From the NCBI GenBank assembly GCA_008000375.1, contig SMOI01000006.1, forward strand, positions 12,005 through 54,417: a stretch of DNA of 42,413 bases, written 5' to 3'. Position 1 is the first letter of the stretch; every line of letters starts with the position of its first letter. Positions 22,201-33,552 of the stretch are shown here, piece after piece. The DNA is from Poteriospumella lacustris (lineage: Eukaryota > Sar > Chrysophyceae > Chromulinales > Dinobryaceae). Below the pieces are notes generated by a model. The model was given only the letters and a program-made list of their open reading frames with translations. It was not told the origin of the DNA and did no database searches. The translations under genes and the position numbers were made by a program.

Positions 22201-24654
22201 GAATGCGGTTGCTGGTGAGGAGTATGCATACCGAGACTCTTTCGAGAGTGAGATCGATACATCAAACATACAAATTCGACGATTCTGAAGCACCCAATTC
22301 CCTTCTCTCTCTCCCCCTCCTCCCCCTCTTTCTCTTCCGGAGCTGCTCCTGAGCCCAGTCGCTGCCATTTGTTTTGACACTGCTGAACCATGGTTCTAAT
22401 GCCCTGCTGTATTCTGTGTTCTGTGCTTGCTCTGTGTAGTGACGCTGCGAAGGTGGTGAGCCAGGCGCTGGAGAAGGACCGCAGTGGACAACCCACCGTC
22501 GTTTTCTTCAACGGGCGTGTTCTCCCCGCGGGTGAAGACAGCAGCGTGGTCTCTGGTGGCGACTTGCAGTTGCTACGTACGATCGAAGCGAAGAAAGTGT
22601 CGAAGACGACGAAGCGACTGGTCGCTGATTTGGACTTGGCGATGGAGCACAGCGCCGTCCCACAGGCGTCGTTCCTACGTCGCTCGATGTTGCGGTTCTT
22701 GTTGACGGCGTACAAGCAGGCCTTGGATAGTAGCTCTCGTCGCTTTGACATCGGTAGCTTGCTACAGCAGCGTTTGTTTGATCTGGGCTTGGACCTGCCC
22801 ACGTTGTTGTATCACGTGACACCGCCCGCCGTCGGTGGCGGAGCGGCCGACGACGACGAGTACCTGTTCAGCTCGTATCACGACAACTTACAACTCTACG
22901 TCGTCGTCGATCCGTTGAGTTTGGCGGGTCAACGGGCGGTGGCGATCATTGATTTGTTGGTGACGCGGCTACGGGTGACGGTGAATCTCTTGTTGACCCC
23001 CCGTGCGGATATCACCGAGTTCCCGTTGCAGAACTTCTACCGCTTCGTGTTGCGGCAAGGTTCTGACCTGACGGCGTCACAGCCAGCGTTGTCCGCACAG
23101 TTCACGTCGTTACCCCGTCAACACGTCCTGACCGTGCGTATGGATACACCGGAGCCATGGAACGTCCAAGCGACTCGTGCCGAACAAGATCCCGACAATT
23201 TACGTTGCACTGCCCAGTCGTGTGGTGATTCCTCCTCCACGTCCTCCAAGAAAGAACACAGCGCGTTGGGTTATACGTTGAAGAGTCTCTTGGTCGCGGG
23301 GCAATGTCTGCAGAGTACGGAACGAGAGGCGTCGGAGGGTCGCTTTGGATTGCCTCCGAACGGGTTGCAGTTGGTCTTGACGAACCATGCGCCTGCAGAG
23401 ACCGGTGGAGCCGCCCTGTGGGATACGTTGGTGATGCAGAATTTGGGGTATTTCCAACTGCAAGCGACGACGCCGGGCTGGTACCGTGTGCAATTGGCCC
23501 CGGGCAAGTCGTCGCAGTTGTATCGCATTTATCCCTCGTCGTCTTCGTCGTCGGCCAGTGGCGAGCAGTCATCGGCGGAGGATATGGGTCTGTCGACACC
23601 GGTGTTAGGCTTTGGTGACCAGACGCATCGTTTGATCGTTGTGAAACGTCGTGGTATGGAATCGTATTCGTTGTTGGATGCCCCCGACGATACGATGCAG
23701 CAGGGTCAAGGGTTGTGGAACAAGTTGTCGTCCGGGCTCTTCGGCAAACAGAAATCGTCCTCGTCGTCTTCATCGGTGGTCAAGCACGAAGACGACGACA
23801 AGATCCACGTGTTTTCATTGGCCTCGGGGCACATGTACGAGCGCTTGTTGCGGATTATGATGTTGTCCGTCAGTCGACAAGCCTCTCGACCGGTGAAGTT
23901 CTGGCTGTTGGAGAATTATTTGTCGCCAGCGTTCAAAGCCATGGCCGCCGTGATGAGTGCTCGTTTTGGGTTTGAAGTCGCCTATGTGACGTACAAATGG
24001 CCGCATTGGTTGCGTCATCAAACGCAGCAACAGCGTATCATTTGGGGTTACAAGATCTTGTTTCTGGATGTGTTGTTCCCGTTGCATTTGAAGAAAGTGA
24101 TTTACGTCGATGCGGATCAAGTTGTACGCGCCGACATCGCCGAGTTGTGGGACATGGATCTACAGGGACATGCCTATGCGTATACCCCGTTCTGTGCCTC
24201 GCGGGAAGAGACGTTGGGTTTCCAATTTTGGCGTCAGGGGTATTGGAAAGATCATTTGCAGGGACGTCCCTACCACATTTCGGCGTTGTACGTGGTCGAT
24301 TTGCAACGATTCCGTCAACAGACCGTGGGCGATCAATTGCGTGCGACGTATGATCAATTGTCTCGGGATCCCAATTCGTTGGCCAATCTCGACCAGGATT
24401 TACCGAATTATACGCAACACGCGGTGCCCATCTTTTCGTTGCCCCAGGAATGGTTGTGGTGTGAAACCTGGTGTTCGGAAGACTCCAAGAGCAAAGCGAA
24501 GACGATTGATTTGTGCAACAATCCGTTGCACAAGGAACCGAAGTTGGACATGGCGCGTCGTGTGATCTCGGGCAAGCTCTTCAATCACTCGTGGGTGCAA
24601 TTGGACTCGGAAATACGGGATGTGGCGACGGCGGCAGGCCTCCTTCACGAGTAA
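19283..24654 (+). CDS. UGGT: UDP-glucose:glycoprotein glucosyltransferase
   Basis: Two exons (19283-22095 and 22440-24654) join through one split Arg codon to give 1675 aa. This ER-lumen folding sensor re-glucosylates misfolded N-glycoproteins for the calnexin cycle. A signal peptide spans about residues 1-22 and is followed by VEVTAPWKKYALDYVVEVS, the usual UGGT start. The middle carries the thioredoxin-like and beta-sandwich sensor region, with long Ser-rich and Gly-rich insertions. The catalytic GT24 domain begins near residue 1392 (IHVFSLASGHMYERLLRIMM). It has the metal-binding DAD in IYVDADQVVRADIAELW (about 1493) and ends in QEWLWCETWC and FNHSWVQLD-type family sequence. The protein ends in LLHE, with no KDEL-like retention signal. 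GC content and codon bias rise toward the 3' part. Confidence 0.95.
22096..22439 (+). other. 344-bp intron with complementary GA and CT tracts
   Basis: This is by far the longest intron in the window; the others are 61-92 bp. The donor is GTAAGT and the acceptor TGTGTAG. A GA-repeat at about 22181-22204 can pair with the CT-rich run at 22297-22313 (16 base pairs with one bulged T). This would loop out about 90 nt and bring the splice sites closer together. Confidence 0.75.
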
Positions 24655-25624
24655 TAATGACTCACCATGTAACCTAGTCTATAAACGTTTGATAAGCTAC
24701 GCACACCACACACGATGAACAATGTATTTCAACCTTTACACAACACGTGGAGATGGAGAAAGAAAGTGAGAAGCGACTAATATCACTGTGGGGTTTCTAT
24801 TTGTTTTTTTCGACGTTGAATATAACAGGCCAGCCCTCAATGGCGGAACGTGGGGCGGGGGCTAGTGGCTCTGACGGTATATAACTACGCACAGAAGCGA
24901 ACGAACGCTGGACGAATGATATCCGTCTTGGCGAAATGGCGATAGGAAAAAGAGATGATAGAGAGGGGGCGGGTGTGCGTACATACGCAGCCACAGCCCG
25001 ATATGGGGGTACAAGGAACGTGATGCCATGCGTCCCGGCGGTGATGAAGGAGGGCACCAGCAGAAAGAGAGGCTTCGACGTGTCACGGTCCCATGGAACG
25101 AGTAACGTATGATGAAACAAATTTCTGTACATGCTTCTGAAGCGGAGGAAGAAACAGTCGGGCGGGGGCGTTGAGAAGGGGTGTGGACGATGACGTGACA
25201 AGAAAGTGCACCCGCACACAGTGAAGACACTCAGCATGCGTGGACAACAGCCGGCGATTAGAGTGAGAGAAAATGTTGAAAAATCGAAGAAACAATTCCA
25301 AAAAACAGAAAAAAAGAGAAGTAGAAAATGAAGAAGAAAGCAGAATCAGCAACATAGAAACTACGAAAACGACAGCCCAACGGGGGTAAACAAACAAACA
25401 AAAAGAAACAGTAGATACGCAGTACACAGAGAGTGCAGTAACATCAAACATGGCGGGGGAGCGGGCTAGCGGAGGGCTTCCTCTCGAAGTAAAACATGGC
25501 GGTTAAAAGTAACAGCAACAACAACGATAACAACAACGATAACATAAATAGACAATATCTGGTCCAGTTTCTTTGATATCCTCTCAACTGGGGGGAGCGA
25601 CAGCAATTGCAACGACGCCTACTC
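24655..25624. other. Convergent 3' flanks, purine-rich on plus strand
   Basis: 970 bp lie between the stops of UGGT (plus) and the peroxiredoxin (minus). Bases about 24900-25440 are G/A-rich on the plus strand and so pyrimidine-rich on the peroxiredoxin sense strand. Bases 25505-25545 contain short AACAACGAT-type repeats. Minus-strand ORFs here are Ser/Phe/Leu-rich translations of the pyrimidine tract and are not supported as genes. Confidence 0.5.
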
Positions 25625-26528
25625 CTATGCAGGCGAATGACTGGCGTAGGACAACGCCGATGATTCACTGCTGACGATGGTCTTCTCTTGGCTGGTGTTG
25701 GAGAGTTTTCCATCGCTATCGTTCACATTCGTGATGTGCGTGTTGGCAGCAGGGACATGTTGAGCATGGGTCTGGGCCGTGGCTTCCAGATACGTGAGCA
25801 TCGTTTGAACGTCGGAGACTTGCAGCGGATCGGACGTGCTGTCGTCCCGCACGTTGCCTTCGTCTTCGATGAACAATTGTTCAACAACCATATCATTAAT
25901 CACCGCAGAGTATCGCCAGGATCGCTCGCCATAACCCGCGATGTTTTCAAAACGGCAACTCATTCCCATCGCGCGGGTAAAGCGGGCCGCACCGTCCGGA
26001 ATGAGCTTCACTTGTTTGAAATTGCCCGGATTCAAGGGAAAGCTATGTGATGTTTCAACATCTTTCTCTTCACTGAGCCCCTGCATAATGCCCCATTGTC
26101 GCATCACGAAGGCATCGTTGACGGAGATGCAATAGATGTCGTCCACACCATAGTTCAGAACTTTGTTGTAATTGGCGGTGAAGCCGGGCAGATGGTCACA
26201 CGAACAGACTGGAGTAAAGGCTGCAAACACGAAAATTCAAAAGTTAGACTAATAACACGCCAGATGATTGGTGTTTGTACCACAACTGACCTCCGGGTAA
26301 CGAGAACAGGACAATTCGTTTGCCTTTGAAGAGATCTTCTGTTGTGACATCTTTCCACGCGAAATTGCTGATTTCTTCTCCAGTACCAACTCGTATCCGG
26401 CCTTTCAAAGCAATGGAGGGAATACGGTCGCCCTTACGAACTCGTCTGCATTGTCTTCTCGTCCGTTGGACCCCATCGTCAATGGCAAGTTGTTCGTTGT
26501 TCCTGCTGTGACTGACTGCTCCGCCCAT
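25625..26528 (-). CDS. Peroxiredoxin (Prx5/AhpC-TSA type) with myristoylation-type N terminus
   Basis: Two minus-strand exons (26528-26291 and 26220-25625) with a 70-bp intron give 277 aa. It reduces peroxides through a reactive Cys. Splicing restores FSLPGAFTPVCSCDHLPGF, the Prx5-type active site, with peroxidatic C85 and a second Cys at 87. Further family features are CISVNDAFVMRQW and LIPDGAARFTRAMGM. I chose the ATG at 26528 because it gives MGGAVSHS, matching the N-myristoylation pattern (Gly2, Ser6). An in-frame ATG at 26645 would add 39 residues without family similarity and remove this signal. About 60 N-terminal and 70 C-terminal residues extend beyond the usual roughly 160-aa domain; the C-terminal extension is polar and probably disordered. 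Membrane anchoring is an inference. Confidence 0.9.
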
Positions 26529-27161
26529 GATGATTCGAAGAGTAAATGAAGGACAAGTTGCTAACAATACTAATGTGGGTTTCTTTGTTGTCTTTTTGTG
26601 ATCGTTCGAATGGTTTAAATCATAGGGGTCCATGCACACGTCCACTTTCTTTGGCCGTGTTTCGGTGGTTGATCGCCGCGGAAGTCTCCTCGGCCAACCG
26701 ACGGACCGCAGGCGTTCTCATGTCTCATGTCTCATGTCTCATGTGACGAACTTCTTGTCCGTCTGTTTGTACCATTTCCTCACAGAAAAATTGAAACGGC
26801 TGAGCACAGATCTTGTGAAAGTCTGGGTCTGTAAGCAGCACTGCATAGCGGGCGTTTTGCAAACCACAAAACCGACAAAATGCACATTGCTCTCACTCTT
26901 GGTACATTCTGGTTTTGTTTATACCAATATATTAACATTTTGATGTATCGTAATTAGTACAAATGCAATAGGTACCGTACAAAATGGATGAAGTTTTGGC
27001 GATGAAAATGCTCTGACTTGAATTCGCAGCCACGCACGAGGTGACCTATGGCCTATGGCCAAGCATCTCTTTGCCTTTGAACGACACTTTTTTTGAACAT
27101 TCAACGAAGGTAGACCTCGGTCATATTCATGAACGTGTCCATTGTGAAGCATCCTTGAGAA
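26529..27161. promoter_or_regulatory. Divergent intergenic region between peroxiredoxin and EFHC1-like copy A
   Basis: 633 bp containing the two 5' flanks. It includes a tandem heptamer repeat (26716-26743) and otherwise AT-richer sequence. ORFs through it have no protein-like composition, except where one reads into exon 1 of the EFHC1-like gene. Confidence 0.45.
26716..26743. repeat. Tandem repeat, four copies of TCTCATG
   Basis: Four perfect head-to-tail copies of a heptamer lie about 190 bp upstream of the peroxiredoxin start (which is on the minus strand). It is a short microsatellite and could also be a clustered binding site. Confidence 0.9.
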
Positions 27162-30100
27162 ATGGAGCAGAATCTATTGACGAAAAGTGCACCAAATCTT
27201 CCGGGAATGTCACCCAACAAACAATCGTGGCTCTACGTAAGTACTCATCCTTTTGCATGAGAATGCATTTCGTTCTTACAATATCCGTTGATGGTGTTTA
27301 CAGCGCGAACGAGATGGATTTCATCGCGTTGCATCGCTATCACGACCGTCGACAGCGGCCGTGCCGAGAGGACAGGAAAGCCCAATGTTTGACAAATCCA
27401 ATCGTATTTTCGGCGAATCGCCGAACAATCAATTGGAATTATCTCCCGCTCGCTCTTCATTAAGTAGGCCAACGACCCCACAGTTCCCTTCTATTAGCCC
27501 TTTCAGTCCGTCGAAGGATTCATCGGATCGCCCTTGCAGCAGTCCTGGATTGGGGGCATTTCACCTTGGTGGCCGAACGTTGGAGAGCACCAACAAGTTT
27601 TCACCTTCCCATCGACCTCAGACAGCCAGTCCCGTCCCTCGGTTTGTTTCGACTGACAAAATGGTTTGTCGTTTCCATGCTTTCCTGGAAACGAAACGAC
27701 CATGGGAAGAGAACGGTCCTTTGGGATCGGGGCACATTGAATCGTACATCATTCGTTACATGACCATTCTCTACTACATCTACGACGATAGCATTGAAAT
27801 CAATGAAGTCAAGGAGGTCAATTCTGGCCTGATGCAAGGCGTCTTTTTGAAGCGCATCAAGGCGAAGAAGGAAGATGGCACACCGTTCAGTCTGGCGGAT
27901 TTCCATGTTGGAAACAACGTGAAAATCTTTGGTCACTCTTTCCACATTACGGATGCGGATTCTTTTACCCGTGACTATTTCCGCAAGGAATTAAACACCA
28001 ATTTGCCTGAAGAATCACGCCCAGTAACTGCCACCCATCGCAGTTTGAATCGTTCTTTTGTCGTCGGTCATGATACGACGGAGAAGACCCATGTTTTGGG
28101 ATCTCAGTTTGCTACCGGTTTGGGACCCATTGAACCTACCGTCTTTGACAAGGATCGTAGCTATCGTTCTTGTTCAACAGCGTACAAAGCGGTTAAGAAA
28201 GAGTTGCAAAAGGCCAATCGGTTCTTCAAAAACGAAGGGAAGCGGTTGCAATTCGTTTGCGTGGAAGTTGGTTCACCCGAACCACCTTTTTTCCCCAACG
28301 TGGAAGGACAATATGCACAATTGGAAGCCAAGCGTCTGTTATCGAACAAAGACCGCGAGCGTTACGGTTACTATGGGTTTGTTGCATCGGATTCGGTGCG
28401 TAAATTCGCGTTGAATTTCTATATGGAAACGAATTATGCGGATTTGGGTGTCTTGGACAAAGAAGTGAATGGACAAGACGAACCTAATTTGTTAGTCAAA
28501 AGGGGGCCCTTGCCCAGAGATTGGCGTCATCCAGATCGTGGCTATTGTGAAGTGAATGACTTCCGTGTGGGTGAAGTCATGGACATCTTCGGCCGTTACT
28601 TCTTGTTGGTGGATTGCGATGATTACACCCGCACGTATTGCGAGGAAGAGGTCTTTCTGAAGCAAGTGCCCGTGTTGCTGTTGAAAGAAGAGATCATACC
28701 GATCATTCATCCGATTCCTGCGAAGGGACAGGGCTCCTTGCCCATTGGATCGTTCGAAGACAGTCTCAGCAACGTCTATGGCATGCCGCGTGTTCAGAAA
28801 GACATGGCCAAAGCACGTCGCAATCAGGGCAAGACTTTGCGTGCGAAAGCAATGCTGCTGGAAGGCTCGATCGTCGACATGTCGCGGTCGTTCTTGGTCA
28901 CGTTCTTTATGGAAGACGACACGTTGCAGATTTACGAAGAAATCCAACGCAATTCCGGTGTGGTGGGTGGTAGTTTCTTGAAACGTGGCAAATACATGAA
29001 TGACGGGGCGACGATGAAGCATCGTTCAGAAGTCGAAGAAGAACTGCGTCGTGTTCCCCCACGTCATGGGGTACCCACGACGGAGCAGCAATTGGCGCTG
29101 ATTCAACCCATCTACATATCCGCCCACGAATTGTATTTGGGCAGTATCTTGACGGTGAACAATTTCGTGCTGAAGATCGTCGAGATGGACAACATGTCGT
29201 TGAAGTTCTGCGATTCGTATCCCGAAGAATTTCCCTTTTCCGATGTGAATCGGTTGATGCGCGATATTTTGAAACGGCTGCAAGACCTACGACTGGATGT
29301 ACGCCCCTTGTTTCGTGCCTTGGATGTACATGAGACCGGTTACGTGAGTCAAGAAGCCTTTGTCTTGACATTGGATTCGTTGAATGTAGTGAGCACATTG
29401 AACGATCAAGAATTGTTGACGTTGATCCGTCGGTTTCAAGAAAAGGCCTCCGTCTTGCATCAATCACGTTTGCCCTCGTCGTCGCCAGCAGTACGGCGAG
29501 GAAACCAACGTAGTGGGGGTGATGGTGGTCGTTCATCGGCAGCAGGGTACACGACCGAGAATGTCTCCGGCGACGTCAATCATGATTTGCCGATGTTGTT
29601 GACCGCTCTGGCGGCGGAGGGATTCGGTGAGGCACGTGACGAGTCCATTTTCAGCTACGACGACTTCTGTGACTATCTCGTGTACATTCGCAACATGGGC
29701 GAAGAGAATGTCGCGATCAACGTCATGCCCGCCACTGCCCAGGATGCCTGGGCTCAGTTCTTGCGCTGGTGTCGTACGAAGAGCACCCCCTGGCGTCGTT
29801 TGCTGCGTAAAGAAGCGATGGGGCACGCTGATATGATCGGCTTGACGGGCAAACTGCCCCTATCCGCCGTGCAGAACGTATTCTTCAAGCATGGAATGCC
29901 CAGTTCCTTGCTCAACGCGGTGATGCCCATTCTTCAACAGACGTACGCGCTGAGTGCTGAAGAAACACGCGCCATTTGGGATCAAAACCGTAAGCGCCAA
30001 GCGGCGTCCTCGCGTCCGGGCAGTAGCCTTGGTCACATGCGCGGTGGCAGTAGCAGCAGCAGTAGCCGTGCCAGTCCCGCGCTCTTGTCGCTACCGACGT

Positions 30101-30480
30101 CACCTGCGTCTTCGTTGCCTCCCAGTCCGATGCGTAGCCCGTCGAACAACGCCAAGTTCGTCAGCTTGAGTACGCTGCAACAGCAGAGTCCAACGTTTGC
30201 GTCCTCGACGGCGGGTCGCATCGCGAATCTGCGTCGGATGCGTGACAAACTTGCCTCGTCCCATTCTCATTCGCCGGCTCCCGGGCAGAACAACGCTGTG
30301 GCTGCGGCCGCCTCGTCGTCGACACAGGCACCGCCATCCCGCACGACGACACCTGCACCCGCGAGCAACTCGCTGGACGAAGCGGAATCCTCCTCCCCGA
30401 CGGCGGTCAAACAGACAGAGCGTATGATCATTGACATTCAACGCCTCTGCGACGATGTCTTTGTCGCCCAGTGGATTTAA
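27162..30480 (+). CDS. EFHC1: EFHC1-like DM10 axonemal protein, copy A
   Basis: Exon 1 (27162-27236) encodes MEQNLLTKSAPNLPGM and nine more residues. A 67-bp intron leads to exon 2 (27304-30480); total 1083 aa. The first exon is placed by its match to the paralogues at 35114 and 42338: the same PNLPGM motif, the same phase-0 junction and the same following sequence RE-x-x-GF-x-RVA. Three DM10 domains lie at about 146-256, 338-472 and 537-661, followed by a degenerate EF-hand (about 695-730, DVHETGYVSQEAF). The family (EFHC1/Rib72) forms inner-junction or microtubule-inner proteins of flagellar doublets. Animal EFHC1 is about 640 aa. Here a Ser/Pro/Ala-rich C-terminal extension ends in a conserved RLCDDVFVAQWI. 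GC content is moderate, lower than in the two palindromic copies. Confidence 0.93.
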
Positions 30481-32437
30481 GCGTATCCCCCGCCAATAAT
30501 CGTCCCCCCCCCTCTCATCCGGATGTCTCATCTGTTATCAGCTTCCCCATCTCGTCAGTGCCGAAGGGGGTGGGGTGGGGCCGACGAGCTGTGTGTCTCT
30601 GTCTCTCCCCCCCTTCCCTTCCCTCCCCTTCCCTACCACCAGTGCTCTCCTTACATAAACGCAATGTACCTCACTGTAGCCGTCTCCTATCCGTTCCGGC
30701 ACCGCACCACCCCCCCCCCAGTTTTATTCAACATGTTTTCTTTCGCACTGTTATACCACTGCCCATTCGTGGTGGTTTGATTGTCACGTTTCCAATGATT
30801 TATTCCTTTCGGCTGTTACACGGCGCGTGTATGTGGGTTTGGTTGGGTATCGGTGGATCCTGTTGTCCATGGGGATGCACGATGACTGACGCAACGTGCA
30901 CACGGGGACATTGGAGGATTCATCCCGGTATCAATGGATGAACAACCACCATCGCCGTCCGGTCGCCTGTGTGGGTGACCGGTCTCTGTCTCACTTTGAG
31001 TTATAATCGGTGCTTTTTTTTTTCTCGTTGGTTTTCTGCTCCTATATGTATACAAACATACGTTTATACTCGTTCAACACGTGTGTTGGTCCGCCTTGAC
31101 AACATGTTGTGGCGGTGGAACCAACCTCATTGTTACTCCATAACTTTGCATATAGACTCTTCTTCCTTCCTTCCATCCAGCGCACACGGCGAAGGGGCGC
31201 TCGCGCTCTGCGGTGATTGCATATTCTTCGGTCACCAACCAACGCGTGCACACTCCATACACCTCTCCCTACGCCTCTTACACTGTTCTCTCTCCCTCTT
31301 TCTCTCTTTGTCTGTCTATGGTATTTCACCAGATGATTTCTGATTTGGTGCGAAATCGCTGTGTATATTTGTGCACGTCTGGCACACGTTCCAGCATCCT
31401 GATATCTCTGTTAGAACACCCTCTTTCTCTCGCTCTTCTCGCTCTCCTTCTGTATCTTCTCGTCTCGCTGGATTCTTGTGTCGGTCGTTCTCCAGCACAC
31501 ACACCCACACTTACCCACACACATATACAATCCCCACCCGTCCCTCCCCCCGCCGCCACCAACTGACTTAGTCGCGTTCAACTTGGTCGCTTGCGTTTGT
31601 TTTCTGTGGGGGGGGGGGGCTTTTGTTTGGCGTTTGTTTTGGTTTGTTGATTGATTGTTGATTGTTGATTGTCGTGCTGCAGGGGGGCGTTCCCTTGTGT
31701 ACGGCAGATCGGTGTTGCTTGCTGGTTCTTGTTGCGGGCTGCTCCATGTCCCCTCCTCCTCCCCTCCACAACGTCTTTCGCTTTCTCTGCTCACAGCGTC
31801 GGTATTTGTCCAACACCCCCGTATACTCCCTATATGTTTGTTTTTTCCCGATTATAACCCCCCCCCCAACCAGTGTATGCTCTGTAATCGTCCTCGAACG
31901 CGACTCGACGCAAGCTCTCCACGCGTCTACGGTCGGCGCTGTCACCCTCATCGTTGTCGTTCAGCGGGTGTAGGAGACAGGCGCATTGAATGATTTCGCT
32001 TCCTGTCAATTCTTCGAGTTCGTTCGTCTACGTCCGTCAATGCAGTGATATTCCTTCCATAGGGATGCTTTCTCGAGTCAAATGTCCGGGTCGCAAATAT
32101 CCAGGTTGAAACTGTTAAATCGGCGTGACTTCTGGCTGAGATCTCCTGTCTGGCTGTCGAACTTCAGCTTACTGTAGTGGTTTATGGTATATTATACTAG
32201 AATAATGCGGTGTGATTTACACACATGGAGCGTGCGTCCGCAGAGACTAAAACCGTAACCGTCGCCGTGCCTCGACGACGACGATTTCGATCGTCGTTGG
32301 AAATGACAAGAACAGCAAACAAAGCTCTTGGCTTGACCTTCTATATTGCGGATAGCCAATAGACAAATTGGGTATCAATCTCGTGTGTGACAAAACTATA
32401 TCCATAGAGGTGATCATTCAAAGATCGTTTGGTGAAG
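30481..32437. other. Gene-free pyrimidine-rich region with C/G homopolymers
   Basis: Nearly 2 kb without a supported gene. Bases about 30500-31880 are strikingly C/T-rich on the plus strand and full of simple sequence: a C run near 30709-30719, a G run near 31608-31619 and a C run near 31858-31867. Many short ORFs on both strands are Ser/Pro/Leu or Arg/Gly/Glu translations of this bias. From about 31990 composition is normal. A stable UUCG hairpin lies at 32276-32299. The region is probably the 3' UTR of the EFHC1-like gene plus intergenic DNA. Confidence 0.55.
32276..32299. other. Hairpin with TTCG loop upstream of methyltransferase gene
   Basis: Bases 32276-32285 pair with 32290-32299 (10 pairs, one G-T) around a TTCG tetraloop, about 140 bp before the methyltransferase ATG. 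UUCG loops are exceptionally stable in RNA, so it could act in the 5' UTR or in an unannotated small RNA. No protein or known RNA family is recognised. Confidence 0.5.
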
Positions 32438-33433
32438 ATGTCAGGACCAGATTATGGCAGCCCCAGCTATTGGGTGAGTTTTGTATCTTTGGTTCATTTT
32501 TTCATCTAAGCACATGTTTAAAGGATATTGCTTCGATGTTCAGGATGAAAGATATGCAGCGGATGACAAGTGCTATGATTGGTACCAAGATTACTCGACC
32601 CTGCGAGATCATCTGGCTCCGTATCTCTCTCCCGAAGGGGAATTCGAAATTTTGATTCCGGGCTGTGGCAACGCCAGTAAGCTCTCAGAAGATTGACCGC
32701 GCCCCTTAAATTGACCAAATTAATTGAGGATTATGCATGCACAGACTTGGGCGCCGATTTGTACGATGCTGGTTTCTTGAACATCACCAACATCGACATC
32801 TCCACGGTGGTGATCAACCAGATGACGGATTTGCATCGAACGAAGGAGGAAATGGAATGTACGCGACAAAATCAGCAATCAATCATCTGCTTCTTGTCTC
32901 TTTGCCTTGTGACTCATTGATTGTGATTGCATATGATATACAGTCTCGAATATGGATGCCCGTCGCATGGAATTCATTCCTGACCAATGTTTCGATTTGG
33001 TTCTCGACAAAGGTAATCAATCACCATATGCCGTTGAATGCCTTTCGCCGAATAGCTTCTGTTTGACATATACTATGCACGGACAGCCTTGTTTGACGCC
33101 ATTCTTTGTGCGGAAGCCAATCTACACGACATCGATTCGCTGATTCGCGAGATGTGGCGCGTGCTGAAAACCGATGGACATTACATCGTCATCTCTCATG
33201 CTCCGCCAGAACGCCGCCTCCCTCACTTTAGTAGAATCCTTCCTGGCGTGCACGTTGAAATCTCACGAATAGGTAAGTTTATCGGATGTTTTTCTTTTTG
33301 TTTCTTGTGGTGTCGATCATCATGTGTGGATTTATCGCTGTGCGGTGTAGTCAAACAAGAGCTGAAAGACTTGGAAGAAGAAGGCGACAGCAAATACCAT
33401 TTCATGTATGTCCTCACCAAGGTCCAGGTGTAA
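32438..33433 (+). CDS. METTL13/EEF1AKMT4-like class I methyltransferase
   Basis: Six exons (32438-32473, 32544-32676, 32745-32858, 32944-33012, 33087-33272, 33351-33433) with introns of 68-85 bp give 206 aa. The joined protein starts MSGPDYGSPSYW, then DERYAADDKCYDWYQDYS, a pattern typical of the METTL12/13 and EEF1A-lysine-methyltransferase group. SAM motif I is LIPGCGNANLG (about 50-60), followed by acidic ITNIDIS. Then come FDLVLDK and LIREMWRVLKTDGHYIVIS, both family hallmarks. The first residue after LDK is Ala where most relatives have Gly, and this falls on an intron boundary. Introns are far denser than in neighbouring genes. The substrate may be a lysine or the N terminus of a translation factor, which cannot be settled from sequence alone. 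Confidence 0.88.
33273..33350 (+). other. 78-bp intron open in frame
   Basis: The last intron of the methyltransferase gene is GTAAGT...GTGTAG. Its length is a multiple of three with no in-frame stop, so retention would add 26 Cys/Phe-rich residues before VKQELKDLEEEG. Removal gives the usual family spacing. Confidence 0.75.
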
Positions 33434-33552
33434 ATATCGTTCGATTTTGCTGAGATTCCCTGGGTTGTATCCGATTGCTTTTCTTTGTTTCTTTCTTTAC
33501 AAATGGCCACAGGGGAAAACACACTTGTCCCCGCAGTGTAAAACACACAAAT
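33434..33552. other. Convergent 3' gap
   Basis: Only 119 bp separate the stops of the methyltransferase gene (plus) and the beta-propeller gene (minus), so the two 3' UTRs probably overlap or abut. Nothing else is seen. Confidence 0.5.

Noticed and set aside
30471-31993. Several ORFs of 60-160 codons on both strands
   Set aside because: They are translations of simple C/T-rich sequence and homopolymers, giving Ser/Pro/Leu or Arg/Glu/Gly runs without any domain.
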